From: Bacteroidota bacterium
GTDB lineage: Bacteria > Bacteroidota > Rhodothermia > Rhodothermales > UBA10348
Reading direction: 5' to 3'
Assembly: GCA_022571135.1 (NCBI GenBank)
Contig: JACZYK010000029.1
Coordinates: 1 to 15,988 of the forward strand
Length of the DNA stretch: 15,988 bases
The position numbers and the translations under genes are program-made. The first letter of the stretch is position 1. Each line of letters starts with the position of its first letter. The notes below the pieces were generated by a model. It was given only the letters and a program-made list of their open reading frames with translations. It did not search any database and was not told the origin of the DNA. Positions 1 through 6,823 of the stretch are shown here, one piece after another.

Positions 1-2192
1 CTTTCGATCGCTTCTATGTGGGTGGGGCTCATCTCGTGGACTATCTCATGGAAACCTCCGGTCCGGGTTTTATTCGCCGGCTTTCAAGGTGGCAATACTG
101 GTTTCCATTCCTGGGTTACGGCGCTAATCTGATTTACGCAACAGGCAAAGCACCGTGGACCCTCTCGAGCGACGTGAGAGAGTGGTACAGAGAGAAAGAG
201 AGGAAGAGGATCGATGATCTGGGGATTCTGAAGGCGGGATCACTCGTTTCGGGACGAGTCGGGACGGTTTATCGCAGACCCCGGTGGCTGAACGACTCCA
301 CCATAGTCGCTTTTGCGGTCGGCTATAATCTGCGGCGAGGATTTTATGAGCTCGACGTCCACTCGGGACGGAGGAGAATAATTTTCAACACAACGGTTTC
401 GGAGGACGCAAACTTCAGTTTTTCGGCAGATACGTCGTCGATTCTGTATTCACGTTACGTACCGGATCCACTGGTTTCTATCGAACAGAAATCGGGCCTG
501 TTCAGATTCGACAGAATCGCAGATAAGCTGACCCGGCTGATCGAATCGGAGCGCCTTCTCAATCCCGTCGAGGTCTCGCGAGGGAGATTTCTGGCCCTCA
601 GGAATGAGGGCCAGTTCACCCAAGTGGTGGAATTCGGAGACGACGGCGTAGTGGAAACCCGAATACGGTTTGAACGGGCGGATTTCGTAAGTCTGATGCC
701 TAGGCCGCATACCGATTCACTGGCTATACTGGTAAACGTTCGAGGACATCAGGCGCTCTTTCTATCTGATTTGTCGGATCTCGACGAAGAACACTTCCGC
801 CCATGGATAGGCTTCCGGGATGCGACTATTTACGACGGAGCCTGGAGCGCGGACGGAAGGTATCTAGCGTTCACTGCCGATCTGGGGGGCGTCATGAATA
901 TTTACGTCCTCGACGCCGGCGAGGAACGAATTTGGAGAGTGACGAATGTCCCTTTCGGGGCCATGGAACCCTCGATATCCCCTTCCAACGAGTCCATTGC
1001 GTTCGTAGACTACCGCGACCAGCGATTCAATCTGAGAACCCTGTCATTTGACACGAACGAGGCGTTGGAGCTCGATCGAGATGACGCCAGCTATACCGGG
1101 CAGCTTCCCTGGCGGACATGGATCGACGCAAAACCGGAGTACTATCCAGAGGCCTCGGTAGAACCCTACAACCCCCTGCGTTATCTGGCGCCGCGAATGT
1201 TGTACCCGACGTTCTACCTGGACTCGCCGAGGAGAAAAGAAACCGATGCCCGACTCGGATTTGGAGTCGGTCTGGCCCTTCAGGGCACAGATCCGCTTCA
1301 GGAATTGGGGTATTACGGCGAAGGAATATTGCAGAAATCAAGATTCTTCGGAGAGGCGGGGCTGCAATGGGGCGGTACGATGCTCAGACCGTCGATCCGG
1401 ATATTCAAACGCCCCGAGACACTGACAAGAACGCTCATACGTAATGGACAAGTCGTAGGTAAAGATCGCTTCATCAGGGAGCGTCAGGGAATATCTGTAG
1501 GCATTCGCGTGCCAATCACACTGTCCGACAACGTCTATCGCTCGTCAATTACACCTTTCGTTGATCTCAATTTCAGGCGGGATCAGTTCATGAACGATGA
1601 TTATGAGCCCATCTCATCGCGCGTAAAACGACTTACTCTGTCTCCTGGTCTGATCATCGGATATCGGGTCCAGCAAAATGCCAGAGACATGATGCCCAAT
1701 TCCGGCGTCGTACTTCGCGGTTTTGCCGATGTCGATCTGACGTCCACCAGGGGCAAGCTGCAGCGTGGGTTCATCGGCCTCTTTGATCTTTACCTCCCGT
1801 TGCTGTCCCGTTCAAATACCGGGATCCGGGTTGATGCAGGAATTCTGGACCAGAACATACCCTCGATTTTTAATCTGGATTTCTTTATGCCGCGAGGACG
1901 CGAAAACGAAGCTGTGGCTGATGGCACCTTTCTCCGCTACGGTCTCGAATTGACGCAGCCCATCCTGTTCATCGATAACGGTTTTATGATTCTGCCCATC
2001 TTCTTCCAGGCCGTATATCTCTATGGATTCGGAGAATACATGCACAGGGCCGGAGATGCATCCGTAAACTTCTCCAGTTTCGGAGGAGGAATCGGAGTCA
2101 AGTTTCGCCTGTTCTACTTCTTTGATATAGATTTTCAGCTGGGAGGCGCCTATCTGCCTGACGAAAAGAAATGGCGAACCATTTACAGATGA
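1..2192 (+). CDS. TolB-like beta-propeller / outer-membrane beta-barrel protein, 5' end missing
   Basis: The frame is open to the left edge (first full codon at 3), so the GTG at 18 is not the true start and the gene begins outside the window. Counting from 18, the first 60 residues resemble the tail of the peptidase-MA-like domain that precedes propellers in this protein class, but any catalytic HExxH would lie upstream and is not visible. Residues about 80-345 look like TolB/PD40 propeller blades; the clearest are GAWSADGRYLAFTAD (274-288) and PSISPSNESIAFVDY (318-332). From about 385 to the end, alternating aromatic and polar strands rich in Gly and Tyr suggest an outer-membrane barrel like those of surface-antigen proteins. 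It probably sits in the outer membrane with the propeller in the periplasm. Its substrate is unknown. The 94-base gap to the next plus-strand gene allows either an operon or a separate promoter. Confidence 0.75.
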   Translation, partial: FDRFYVGGAHLVDYLMETSGPGFIRRLSRWQYWFPFLGYGANLIYATGKAPWTLSSDVREWYREKERKRIDDLGILKAGSLVSGRVGTVYRRPRWLNDSTIVAFAVGYNLRRGFYELDVHSGRRRIIFNTTVSEDANFSFSADTSSILYSRYVPDPLVSIEQKSGLFRFDRIADKLTRLIESERLLNPVEVSRGRFLALRNEGQFTQVVEFGDDGVVETRIRFERADFVSLMPRPHTDSLAILVNVRGHQALFLSDLSDLDEEHFRPWIGFRDATIYDGAWSADGRYLAFTADLGGVMNIYVLDAGEERIWRVTNVPFGAMEPSISPSNESIAFVDYRDQRFNLRTLSFDTNEALELDRDDASYTGQLPWRTWIDAKPEYYPEASVEPYNPLRYLAPRMLYPTFYLDSPRRKETDARLGFGVGLALQGTDPLQELGYYGEGILQKSRFFGEAGLQWGGTMLRPSIRIFKRPETLTRTLIRNGQVVGKDRFIRERQGISVGIRVPITLSDNVYRSSITPFVDLNFRRDQFMNDDYEPISSRVKRLTLSPGLIIGYRVQQNARDMMPNSGVVLRGFADVDLTSTRGKLQRGFIGLFDLYLPLLSRSNTGIRVDAGILDQNIPSIFNLDFFMPRGRENEAVADGTFLRYGLELTQPILFIDNGFMILPIFFQAVYLYGFGEYMHRAGDASVNFSSFGGGIGVKFRLFYFFDIDFQLGGAYLPDEKKWRTIYR

Positions 2193-2286
2193 TCGCATTT
2201 CGCATCTTTTGTGAATTGACACCGGTGCCATAGAACCGCAAGAGTCAAAGTGGGTAAACAGACCGCAAAACAACCAACGCCAGCGG

Positions 2287-2658
2287 ATGGAAAGACTCAA
2301 GTGCAAGGCATGCAACTGCTATAGCATGGTGCCGATGGAAGTCTCACTCGAAGAAAAAGAGAAAGTATACGAGTCTATCAGCGATTCACAATTCTATACG
2401 TGCCACGTCTGTGGCGACAACTGGCTATCCGTACGAGAGGATGAGGACACGGGTGACAGCCGTGTGACCTTTGTCCATCAGATGGGGATGTCACCTGTAC
2501 TGAAAAGGGTAGCTCGTCTTCAGAAGGATATCCTGCTCAAGGAGACCACTGTCGAGAAGTGGGAATACTACTTAGACGACGAGGAGATTGACGAGAGCAG
2601 CTGGCAGGAAAAGCTTACGAATCGACGAAAAATCCTCAAGTCGATCTGTTCAAACTGA
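2287..2658 (+). CDS. Small zinc-ribbon protein, function unknown
   Basis: This 123-residue soluble protein has two Cys-x-x-Cys knuckles, C6/C9 (CKAC) and C39/C42 (CHVC), which would bind one zinc ion in a zinc-ribbon fold. A third cysteine, C11, lies just after the first knuckle. The remainder is charged and mostly helical, with a basic end (residues 108-123). There is no signal peptide or membrane segment, so it should be cytosolic. The ATG at 2287 is preferred because the next in-frame ATG, at 2326, would remove the first knuckle; no alternative start was seen in the frame upstream, and the Shine-Dalgarno match is poor. A perfect TTGACA occurs at 2216-2221 but has no good -10 partner. Such proteins can bind nucleic acid or RNA polymerase, but nothing here shows which. 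I do not recognise a named family. Confidence 0.8.
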   Translation: MERLKCKACNCYSMVPMEVSLEEKEKVYESISDSQFYTCHVCGDNWLSVREDEDTGDSRVTFVHQMGMSPVLKRVARLQKDILLKETTVEKWEYYLDDEEIDESSWQEKLTNRRKILKSICSN

Positions 2659-2660
2659 AT

Positions 2661-2682
2661 CTTCGGTCTCCGCTGAGAGAAG
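2661..2682. terminator. Possible weak bidirectional terminator hairpin
   Basis: Three bases after the zinc-ribbon stop codon, CTTC (2661-2664) and TCTC (2667-2670) pair with GAGA (2675-2678) and GAAG (2679-2682), leaving a two-base GG bulge and a four-base CGCT loop. It lies between convergent genes, where a shared terminator is expected. There is no proper T-run on either side, so this may be only an RNA 3'-end stabiliser. Confidence 0.25.
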
Positions 2683-2733
2683 GCAAAGGGAGTTCCGTCA
2701 ACATGTTTAAGCAACTGAGTCGCGGGTCTTCCG

Positions 2734-4650
2734 TCAGATGTCGACGGATAGTTGAGCGGTAAAAGATCTTACAAGGCGCCGACCAGATCGAAGCTCCGCG
2801 CCTTTAATTTTCTGATACCGGGATATGTTGGCCATCGAGACGTATTTCAATTCAATTTTTACGGTCTTACCGAGCCTCGAAGTAATCATGACCGCCGAGC
2901 GGAAACCCGATGCCGTGAGGACGGGAACGGAGAGCTTACCGGTCACGTCCTTTTCATAGACCCAGAACCGATTCTCGTAGGACTCCGCGTCGAAAAAGGC
3001 ATGGTGAAGTACCACCTCAAGACCGTTTGAAAGCCTTATGGAGACCGCCTGATATGCGTGGAATCCGGTAGATGGCGCCTGATATCTTCTTTCACTCGCA
3101 TTCGCATCAAATCGAGTACGCAGCGTAAGGCCATGCCCGCTATAAATGAGCTGAAGGGACAACTGCCGAAAGTATTCTAGATCGATGCTTCGGAGGGTCG
3201 AACCCGTGAAGTCCAGTCGTTTTCCCGCGGTCTCACGGCTCCGGAATTTCAATTGAGAGAGAACCTGAAAATATTCGCCCGGTGAAAGCGTAAATGTGAA
3301 ACGAACATCTCGGTACGTAGCCGGAAACGCTGCGTCGGCAACGGTCCCGGAACCAGCCACCAGATCCAGAGACGCCGAAACTGACCATTTCTTTCGCTGT
3401 CGAACGGTCCAGCTGAGATATAGTCCATTCTGAGGTCCCAGAGACCGCCGTAGTCCAAACGGCTGTCCACGAAGCCCGCTTCCACCGGACGGATACTGTC
3501 GGTAGAGGATCGCAAGGTCAAACTGCCTCGCTGGCCGGAGCGTCGCACCTACGACCAGCCCAATGTCGGAGAGCCGGTAGGCAGCCAGTTCCCCTGCCAG
3601 TGAGAATCCTTCCCCTGTGAGTTTCCAGAAAAGAGATCCGTCCAGAGTCGACTTTCGGGCGGTGGATGAGCCGGGTAGGATGAGTGGAGCACCGAAGCGG
3701 GAAAGCGACAGAAGAGCACCCAGCCTCATCCAGGCGAATGTCCCGCTCACTGCCGCGCCGGTACTCTGACTGGTAATCAGATTTCGATACCGAACCTGAT
3801 CCGGAGAAACGTGAATACCGCTAGAGCTCAGTTTATAACGCGGGACTTCGTCTGCGATCCCCACAGAACTGGTCTCGTCGACGGGCCTGGCGTCGAAACG
3901 CCTTCGTGAGTAGAAGACATCGATCGAGTATCCTTCGGCGGGCCTGATTCCGAAGGCTACGCCTCGGAAAGCGAACGCTTCATAGGATCCAGAGTAACCT
4001 TTGGCTCCAGTTTTAGACCTCAGTGCCCGCCATGGGGCATGGCTTGAAATTCTGGATCCGAATGGCTGCGACAGCACGAGTCCCTGTCCGAACGCCACCG
4101 TGTAGTCTCCAACTACTATGCTGAGGGCGTCGTCTCTCGAGCGCCAGTTCGCGTAGCCGGCAATATGGTCGTATCCATACCATCCGGTACCCGGATTCCA
4201 TATGAAAGGCTCATAGGCGTCTTTCTGAAGCGAAACAGAAATCGAGCTTCTGTCGGTTGAAGTGCGGAGGCGAACGTACGAGCGGACGGGAGATCCGGTG
4301 GACGGAACATCACCCTCGTTTTTACTGCTGTCCCATCTTCTGTCGCTCCTGATGCGAATCGAAAACGAGCGATTCGACGGCGCGTCGAGTTCGTCAGAAT
4401 CATCTACGACGCATCCCGCAAGTTGCGTCAGGTCATCCTCCGCATATTCGTACTTATTCTCGGACAGACCTTCGGAGTCGAAATACTGCCTGAAGTCGAC
4501 TGCTATTTTCTCGGCTTCTTTACTTTCCGGACACGACTGCCTCCCGCACGCTCTTTCGACTGGATTCATCACAGCCAGACAAGCGATCGTCGATACGGCG
4601 AATAATCGCCTGTATTTGAGAAGGATCGTTTTTCGACGGTATCTGCTCAT
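2734..4650 (-). CDS. Outer-membrane beta-barrel protein related to HHH-domain barrel proteins
   Basis: The 638-residue protein starts with a signal peptide (basic residues 1-14, hydrophobic LFAVSTIACLAV at 16-27). After a short acidic stretch the rest is a long run of alternating beta strands ending in ..AQLSVDI, as expected for an outer-membrane barrel. The stretch GDYTVAFGQGLVL, then SYEAFAFRGVAFG and FYSRRRFDARP, resembles the barrel part of Bacteroidota/Rhodothermia proteins usually annotated as helix-hairpin-helix domain-containing. The N-terminal helix-hairpin-helix region normally expected there is not recognisable; residues 40-90 hold only an acidic, Asp/Ser-rich segment. The start codon overlaps the stop of the upstream gene (ATGA at 4650-4647), so the two are translationally coupled, and a GGAGGT motif lies about 12 bases upstream. 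The function is unknown. Membership in an outer-membrane barrel class is fairly secure; the exact family is less so. Confidence 0.7.
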   Translation of the reverse strand: MSRYRRKTILLKYRRLFAVSTIACLAVMNPVERACGRQSCPESKEAEKIAVDFRQYFDSEGLSENKYEYAEDDLTQLAGCVVDDSDELDAPSNRSFSIRIRSDRRWDSSKNEGDVPSTGSPVRSYVRLRTSTDRSSISVSLQKDAYEPFIWNPGTGWYGYDHIAGYANWRSRDDALSIVVGDYTVAFGQGLVLSQPFGSRISSHAPWRALRSKTGAKGYSGSYEAFAFRGVAFGIRPAEGYSIDVFYSRRRFDARPVDETSSVGIADEVPRYKLSSSGIHVSPDQVRYRNLITSQSTGAAVSGTFAWMRLGALLSLSRFGAPLILPGSSTARKSTLDGSLFWKLTGEGFSLAGELAAYRLSDIGLVVGATLRPARQFDLAILYRQYPSGGSGLRGQPFGLRRSLGPQNGLYLSWTVRQRKKWSVSASLDLVAGSGTVADAAFPATYRDVRFTFTLSPGEYFQVLSQLKFRSRETAGKRLDFTGSTLRSIDLEYFRQLSLQLIYSGHGLTLRTRFDANASERRYQAPSTGFHAYQAVSIRLSNGLEVVLHHAFFDAESYENRFWVYEKDVTGKLSVPVLTASGFRSAVMITSRLGKTVKIELKYVSMANISRYQKIKGAELRSGRRLVRSFTAQLSVDI

Positions 4651-5450
4651 AGCCTGACGGTGACCTCCAGAATGCTGGAGATACCGAGAACAGAGTGATG
4701 GTCGAAGGAAACGTCCGTGCGCAAGGAGCCGGTTCTCAGTCCAAATCCGAGGGCGAGACGATTGGGATTCGTTTCGGAGCCGAACCGCAAAGCGACGACA
4801 GATCCAGTCCTCAATTCAAATCCGGCGCGGAGCGATGCGGGGTAGAATCTTTCTTTCCTGAGTTCGTGCAGGAGGATCAGGTTCTCGAATATTTTGAGCG
4901 CGAAGCCGACAGCAACCGCATCACCCTGGCCAGGCTCGGCGTTCGAGATCATTCTCTCGATAGATGCTGCGACCAGAAGGCGAGGCAGAATGGGATGTAG
5001 GACTCCGATTTTGCCGGTCACTGTGCGGCGAAAGCCGCCTCCAGACGCTGTGATTCTCCTCAATATCAACGCGGAGCCTACACGCGGTCCGGAAACTGAA
5101 TCCCGGCCGAAATGTCCGGATAGAGAGATGGACAGGTAGGTTTCGGACAACCGATCGAATTCGATGGACCGGATGCCCAGCGCCACTCCGATCGGTCCAA
5201 CATGGAATGATCCAGAGGCTCCATGCACACTGATTTCAGAGAGACCATAGAGGCGGGCAATCCAGGCGGATACGCGAGATTCGTTGCCCGCACCCGCGTG
5301 CGCAGGATTTGTGGGGGCTCGCGGATCCGTCAGGGCGATTCCAGCAATCACTGCCGCTATGCGCGCATTACCGACCAGGACCTGGCCCGGCGCGCTAAAA
5401 GAGGTACACACTGCCATGACGGCCGCGACCGAACAGACTCTCCATCCCAC
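4647..5450 (-). CDS. PorV/PorQ-like small outer-membrane beta-barrel protein
   Basis: This 267-residue protein has an N-terminal signal peptide (about residues 1-23, probably cut after SAPGQ or nearby). A short helix then leads to DPRAPTNPAHAG (residues 43-54), which resembles the NPA signature at the start of PorV/PorQ/UPF0164-type barrels. The rest alternates Gly-rich beta strands. The segment EFDRLSETYLSISLSG resembles the family's Tyr-Glu strand, and DHHSVLGISSILEVTVRL forms a typical closing strand. It is shorter than PorV/PorQ proteins, which generally exceed 300 residues. The start is GTG (5450-5448), preceded by AGGA at good spacing. It is the first gene of a two-gene operon with the larger barrel gene downstream. 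In the type IX system PorV shuttles cargo at the outer membrane; whether this paralogue does so is not shown. Confidence 0.55.
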   Translation of the reverse strand: MGWRVCSVAAVMAVCTSFSAPGQVLVGNARIAAVIAGIALTDPRAPTNPAHAGAGNESRVSAWIARLYGLSEISVHGASGSFHVGPIGVALGIRSIEFDRLSETYLSISLSGHFGRDSVSGPRVGSALILRRITASGGGFRRTVTGKIGVLHPILPRLLVAASIERMISNAEPGQGDAVAVGFALKIFENLILLHELRKERFYPASLRAGFELRTGSVVALRFGSETNPNRLALGFGLRTGSLRTDVSFDHHSVLGISSILEVTVRL

Positions 5451-5596
5451 ATTTATTCCTCTTCACATGATGCGGCACGTCCGCACAACGTGTGTAAAAG
5501 CTGTTATGCTGCCTACATAGAGTGCTCGTCCCGGAAACCGTAACCGGTCGACTCGGTATCAAAGCATCAAATATGAGAGGCTTTTCGGCCCGCTAT

Positions 5597-6499
5597 ATGA
5601 AAAGGATTTTTTATTTCCTCAGTTGCGCGCTGCTCACAGGTTTTATCCTTCCGACCCCTGGCGCTTCTGCTCAGGAATTCAATTGCACGGTCTCGACGAA
5701 CTTCCGGAATCTGACTGGGAATGACTTCACGTTTCTGGATGAATTGGGCCTGAACGTCAGGGAGTATATCAACCTTCGACGCTGGACAGATGACGCCTAT
5801 GAACAGAACGAACGCATCAACTGCACGATGCAGATCATTTTCACTGAAGCGATTACGCTGACACGATTTCGTGTCAGGTTAATCGTTGCAAGTAGAAGGC
5901 CGATCTATGGCACGGTCCAACAGAGCACCGTCACTCAGTTTAATGACGATAGCTGGGTGTTCGACTACGCCAGAGGGACACCGTTGATCTTCGAACCCGA
6001 CCGATTTCACCCGATCACATCGGTGTTGAACTACTATGCGTATGTTATGCTCGGGTATGACTACGACACGTTTTCCGAGTTCGGGGGCACGATATATTTT
6101 GAGCAGGCGCGTCGCGTCGCGGAGATCGCGCAGGCTACGGGCTCGATCGGCTGGGCCCAAATGGCGGGCGACAGAACCAGGGGTGAACTCATTTCACAGA
6201 TCCTGGATCCGAGATTCAGAGAGGTCCGAAAGGCCTACTGGGACTACCACTATGCGTGTCTGGATCGCTTTGTCAAAGATCCCGATGCTGCAAGAAGAAA
6301 AATGCTGGAGGTGGTAAACAATCTTGAGGTGGTCGCCAGCGATGTTACTCGCGCTTACTACCTGGATCAGTTCTTCACATCGAAGTACAAAGAAATCACG
6401 GCCGTTTTCGAAGGGTCCTCAATCGCTTCACGGGCGTACGATACACTATCGCGTATCGATCCATCCCACCTGTCCGACTATTCTAGAATGCTGCAGTGA
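5597..6499 (+). CDS. porD: DUF4835 / PorD-like exported protein
   Basis: I recognise the DUF4835 family, whose characterised member PorD is required for type IX secretion and gliding in Bacteroidota. From the ATG at 5597 the protein has 300 residues, with a signal peptide MKRIFYFLSCALLTG.. and a likely cut at ASA|QEF. Family landmarks follow in order: QEFNCTVSTN at the mature N terminus; the E-Y-I-N-L-R-R-W-T and ERINCTMQI stretch; the RRPIYGTV strand; the HPITSVLNYYAYVMLGYDYDTFSEFGG core; GWAQ; and WDYHYACLD near the end. An in-frame ATG at 5573 and a longer reading from 5522 exist, but only the 5597 start puts a normal n-region before the hydrophobic core. It is divergent from the PorV-like gene. 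Family assignment is strong; a type IX role is inferred from the family, and other type IX genes are not in view. Confidence 0.8.
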   Translation: MKRIFYFLSCALLTGFILPTPGASAQEFNCTVSTNFRNLTGNDFTFLDELGLNVREYINLRRWTDDAYEQNERINCTMQIIFTEAITLTRFRVRLIVASRRPIYGTVQQSTVTQFNDDSWVFDYARGTPLIFEPDRFHPITSVLNYYAYVMLGYDYDTFSEFGGTIYFEQARRVAEIAQATGSIGWAQMAGDRTRGELISQILDPRFREVRKAYWDYHYACLDRFVKDPDAARRKMLEVVNNLEVVASDVTRAYYLDQFFTSKYKEITAVFEGSSIASRAYDTLSRIDPSHLSDYSRMLQ

Positions 6500-6550
6500 C
6501 ACAGTGATCACTGCGACATGCCGGGCACAGGTAGGGTTAACAGAGCCCGA

Positions 6551-6576
6551 CAAAAGTGCCCTCTGAGTTGTTCAGA
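6551..6576 (-). terminator. Possible weak terminator of tRNA-Leu
   Basis: Downstream of the tRNA on the minus strand, TCTGA and TCAGA form a five-base-pair hairpin with a five-base loop (6576-6562). After a six-base spacer comes TTTT (6555-6552). The stem is short and the T-run weak, so this is tentative. Confidence 0.25.
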
Positions 6577-6586
6577 TTCGCTTTCG

Positions 6587-6670
6587 TGCGAAAGGAGGGA
6601 CTCGAACCCCCACGGGTGTTACCCCACCAGATCCTAAGTCTGGCGCGTCTGCCATTTCCGCCACTTTCGC
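6587..6670 (-). tRNA. tRNA-Leu (anticodon UAG)
   Basis: The minus strand folds as a class II tRNA. The acceptor GCGAAAG (6670-6664) pairs with CTTTCGC (6594-6588), with A73 at 6587. The anticodon stem is CCAGA/TCTGG with loop CTTAGGA, so the anticodon is TAG, reading CUA. A long variable arm GGGGTAACACCC, typical of leucine tRNAs, precedes the T arm with loop TTCGAGT. The bases after A73 are CG, so CCA is not encoded and must be added enzymatically. Confidence 0.95.
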
Positions 6671-6681
6671 TGGGCGGCGCT

Positions 6682-6710
6682 AATATACCTCATACCAGAA
6701 TCGGTTCCAG
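6682..6710 (-). promoter_or_regulatory. Probable promoter of tRNA-Leu
   Basis: On the minus strand a TATATT (6687-6682) matches the -10 consensus at five of six bases and ends 11 bases before the tRNA. A weak -35-like CTGGAA (6710-6705) sits 17 bases upstream and overlaps an inverted repeat, CGGTTCC/GGAACCG (6702-6717). The position fits, but the -35 match is poor. Confidence 0.4.
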
Positions 6711-6823
6711 GGAACCGGCCCGGGCATGGGACGAATCTGGAACAGGCGGCTCAGGGCGAAGTATGCGGGCAATCGGATGACAAAGACGCTCTTGATATCC
6801 ATTCTTAGAGCCAGGAAGCCTTC

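Noticed and set aside
2216..2221. Perfect TTGACA as a promoter for the zinc-ribbon gene
   Set aside because: No acceptable -10 lies 16-18 bases downstream, so I did not call a promoter.
1812..2315. Minus-strand reading frame of 167 codons
   Set aside because: It is antisense to the barrel end of the first gene and has no recognisable motif or ribosome binding site. The plus-strand product has clear beta-barrel character.
5522..5596. N-terminal extension of the porD-like gene to 5522
   Set aside because: The added 25 residues would precede the signal peptide and carry no signal features. The ATG at 5597 gives a normal signal sequence.
6556..6780. Plus-strand frame with KEGLEPPRVLPHQ
   Set aside because: It is the antisense of tRNA-Leu, another common false protein.
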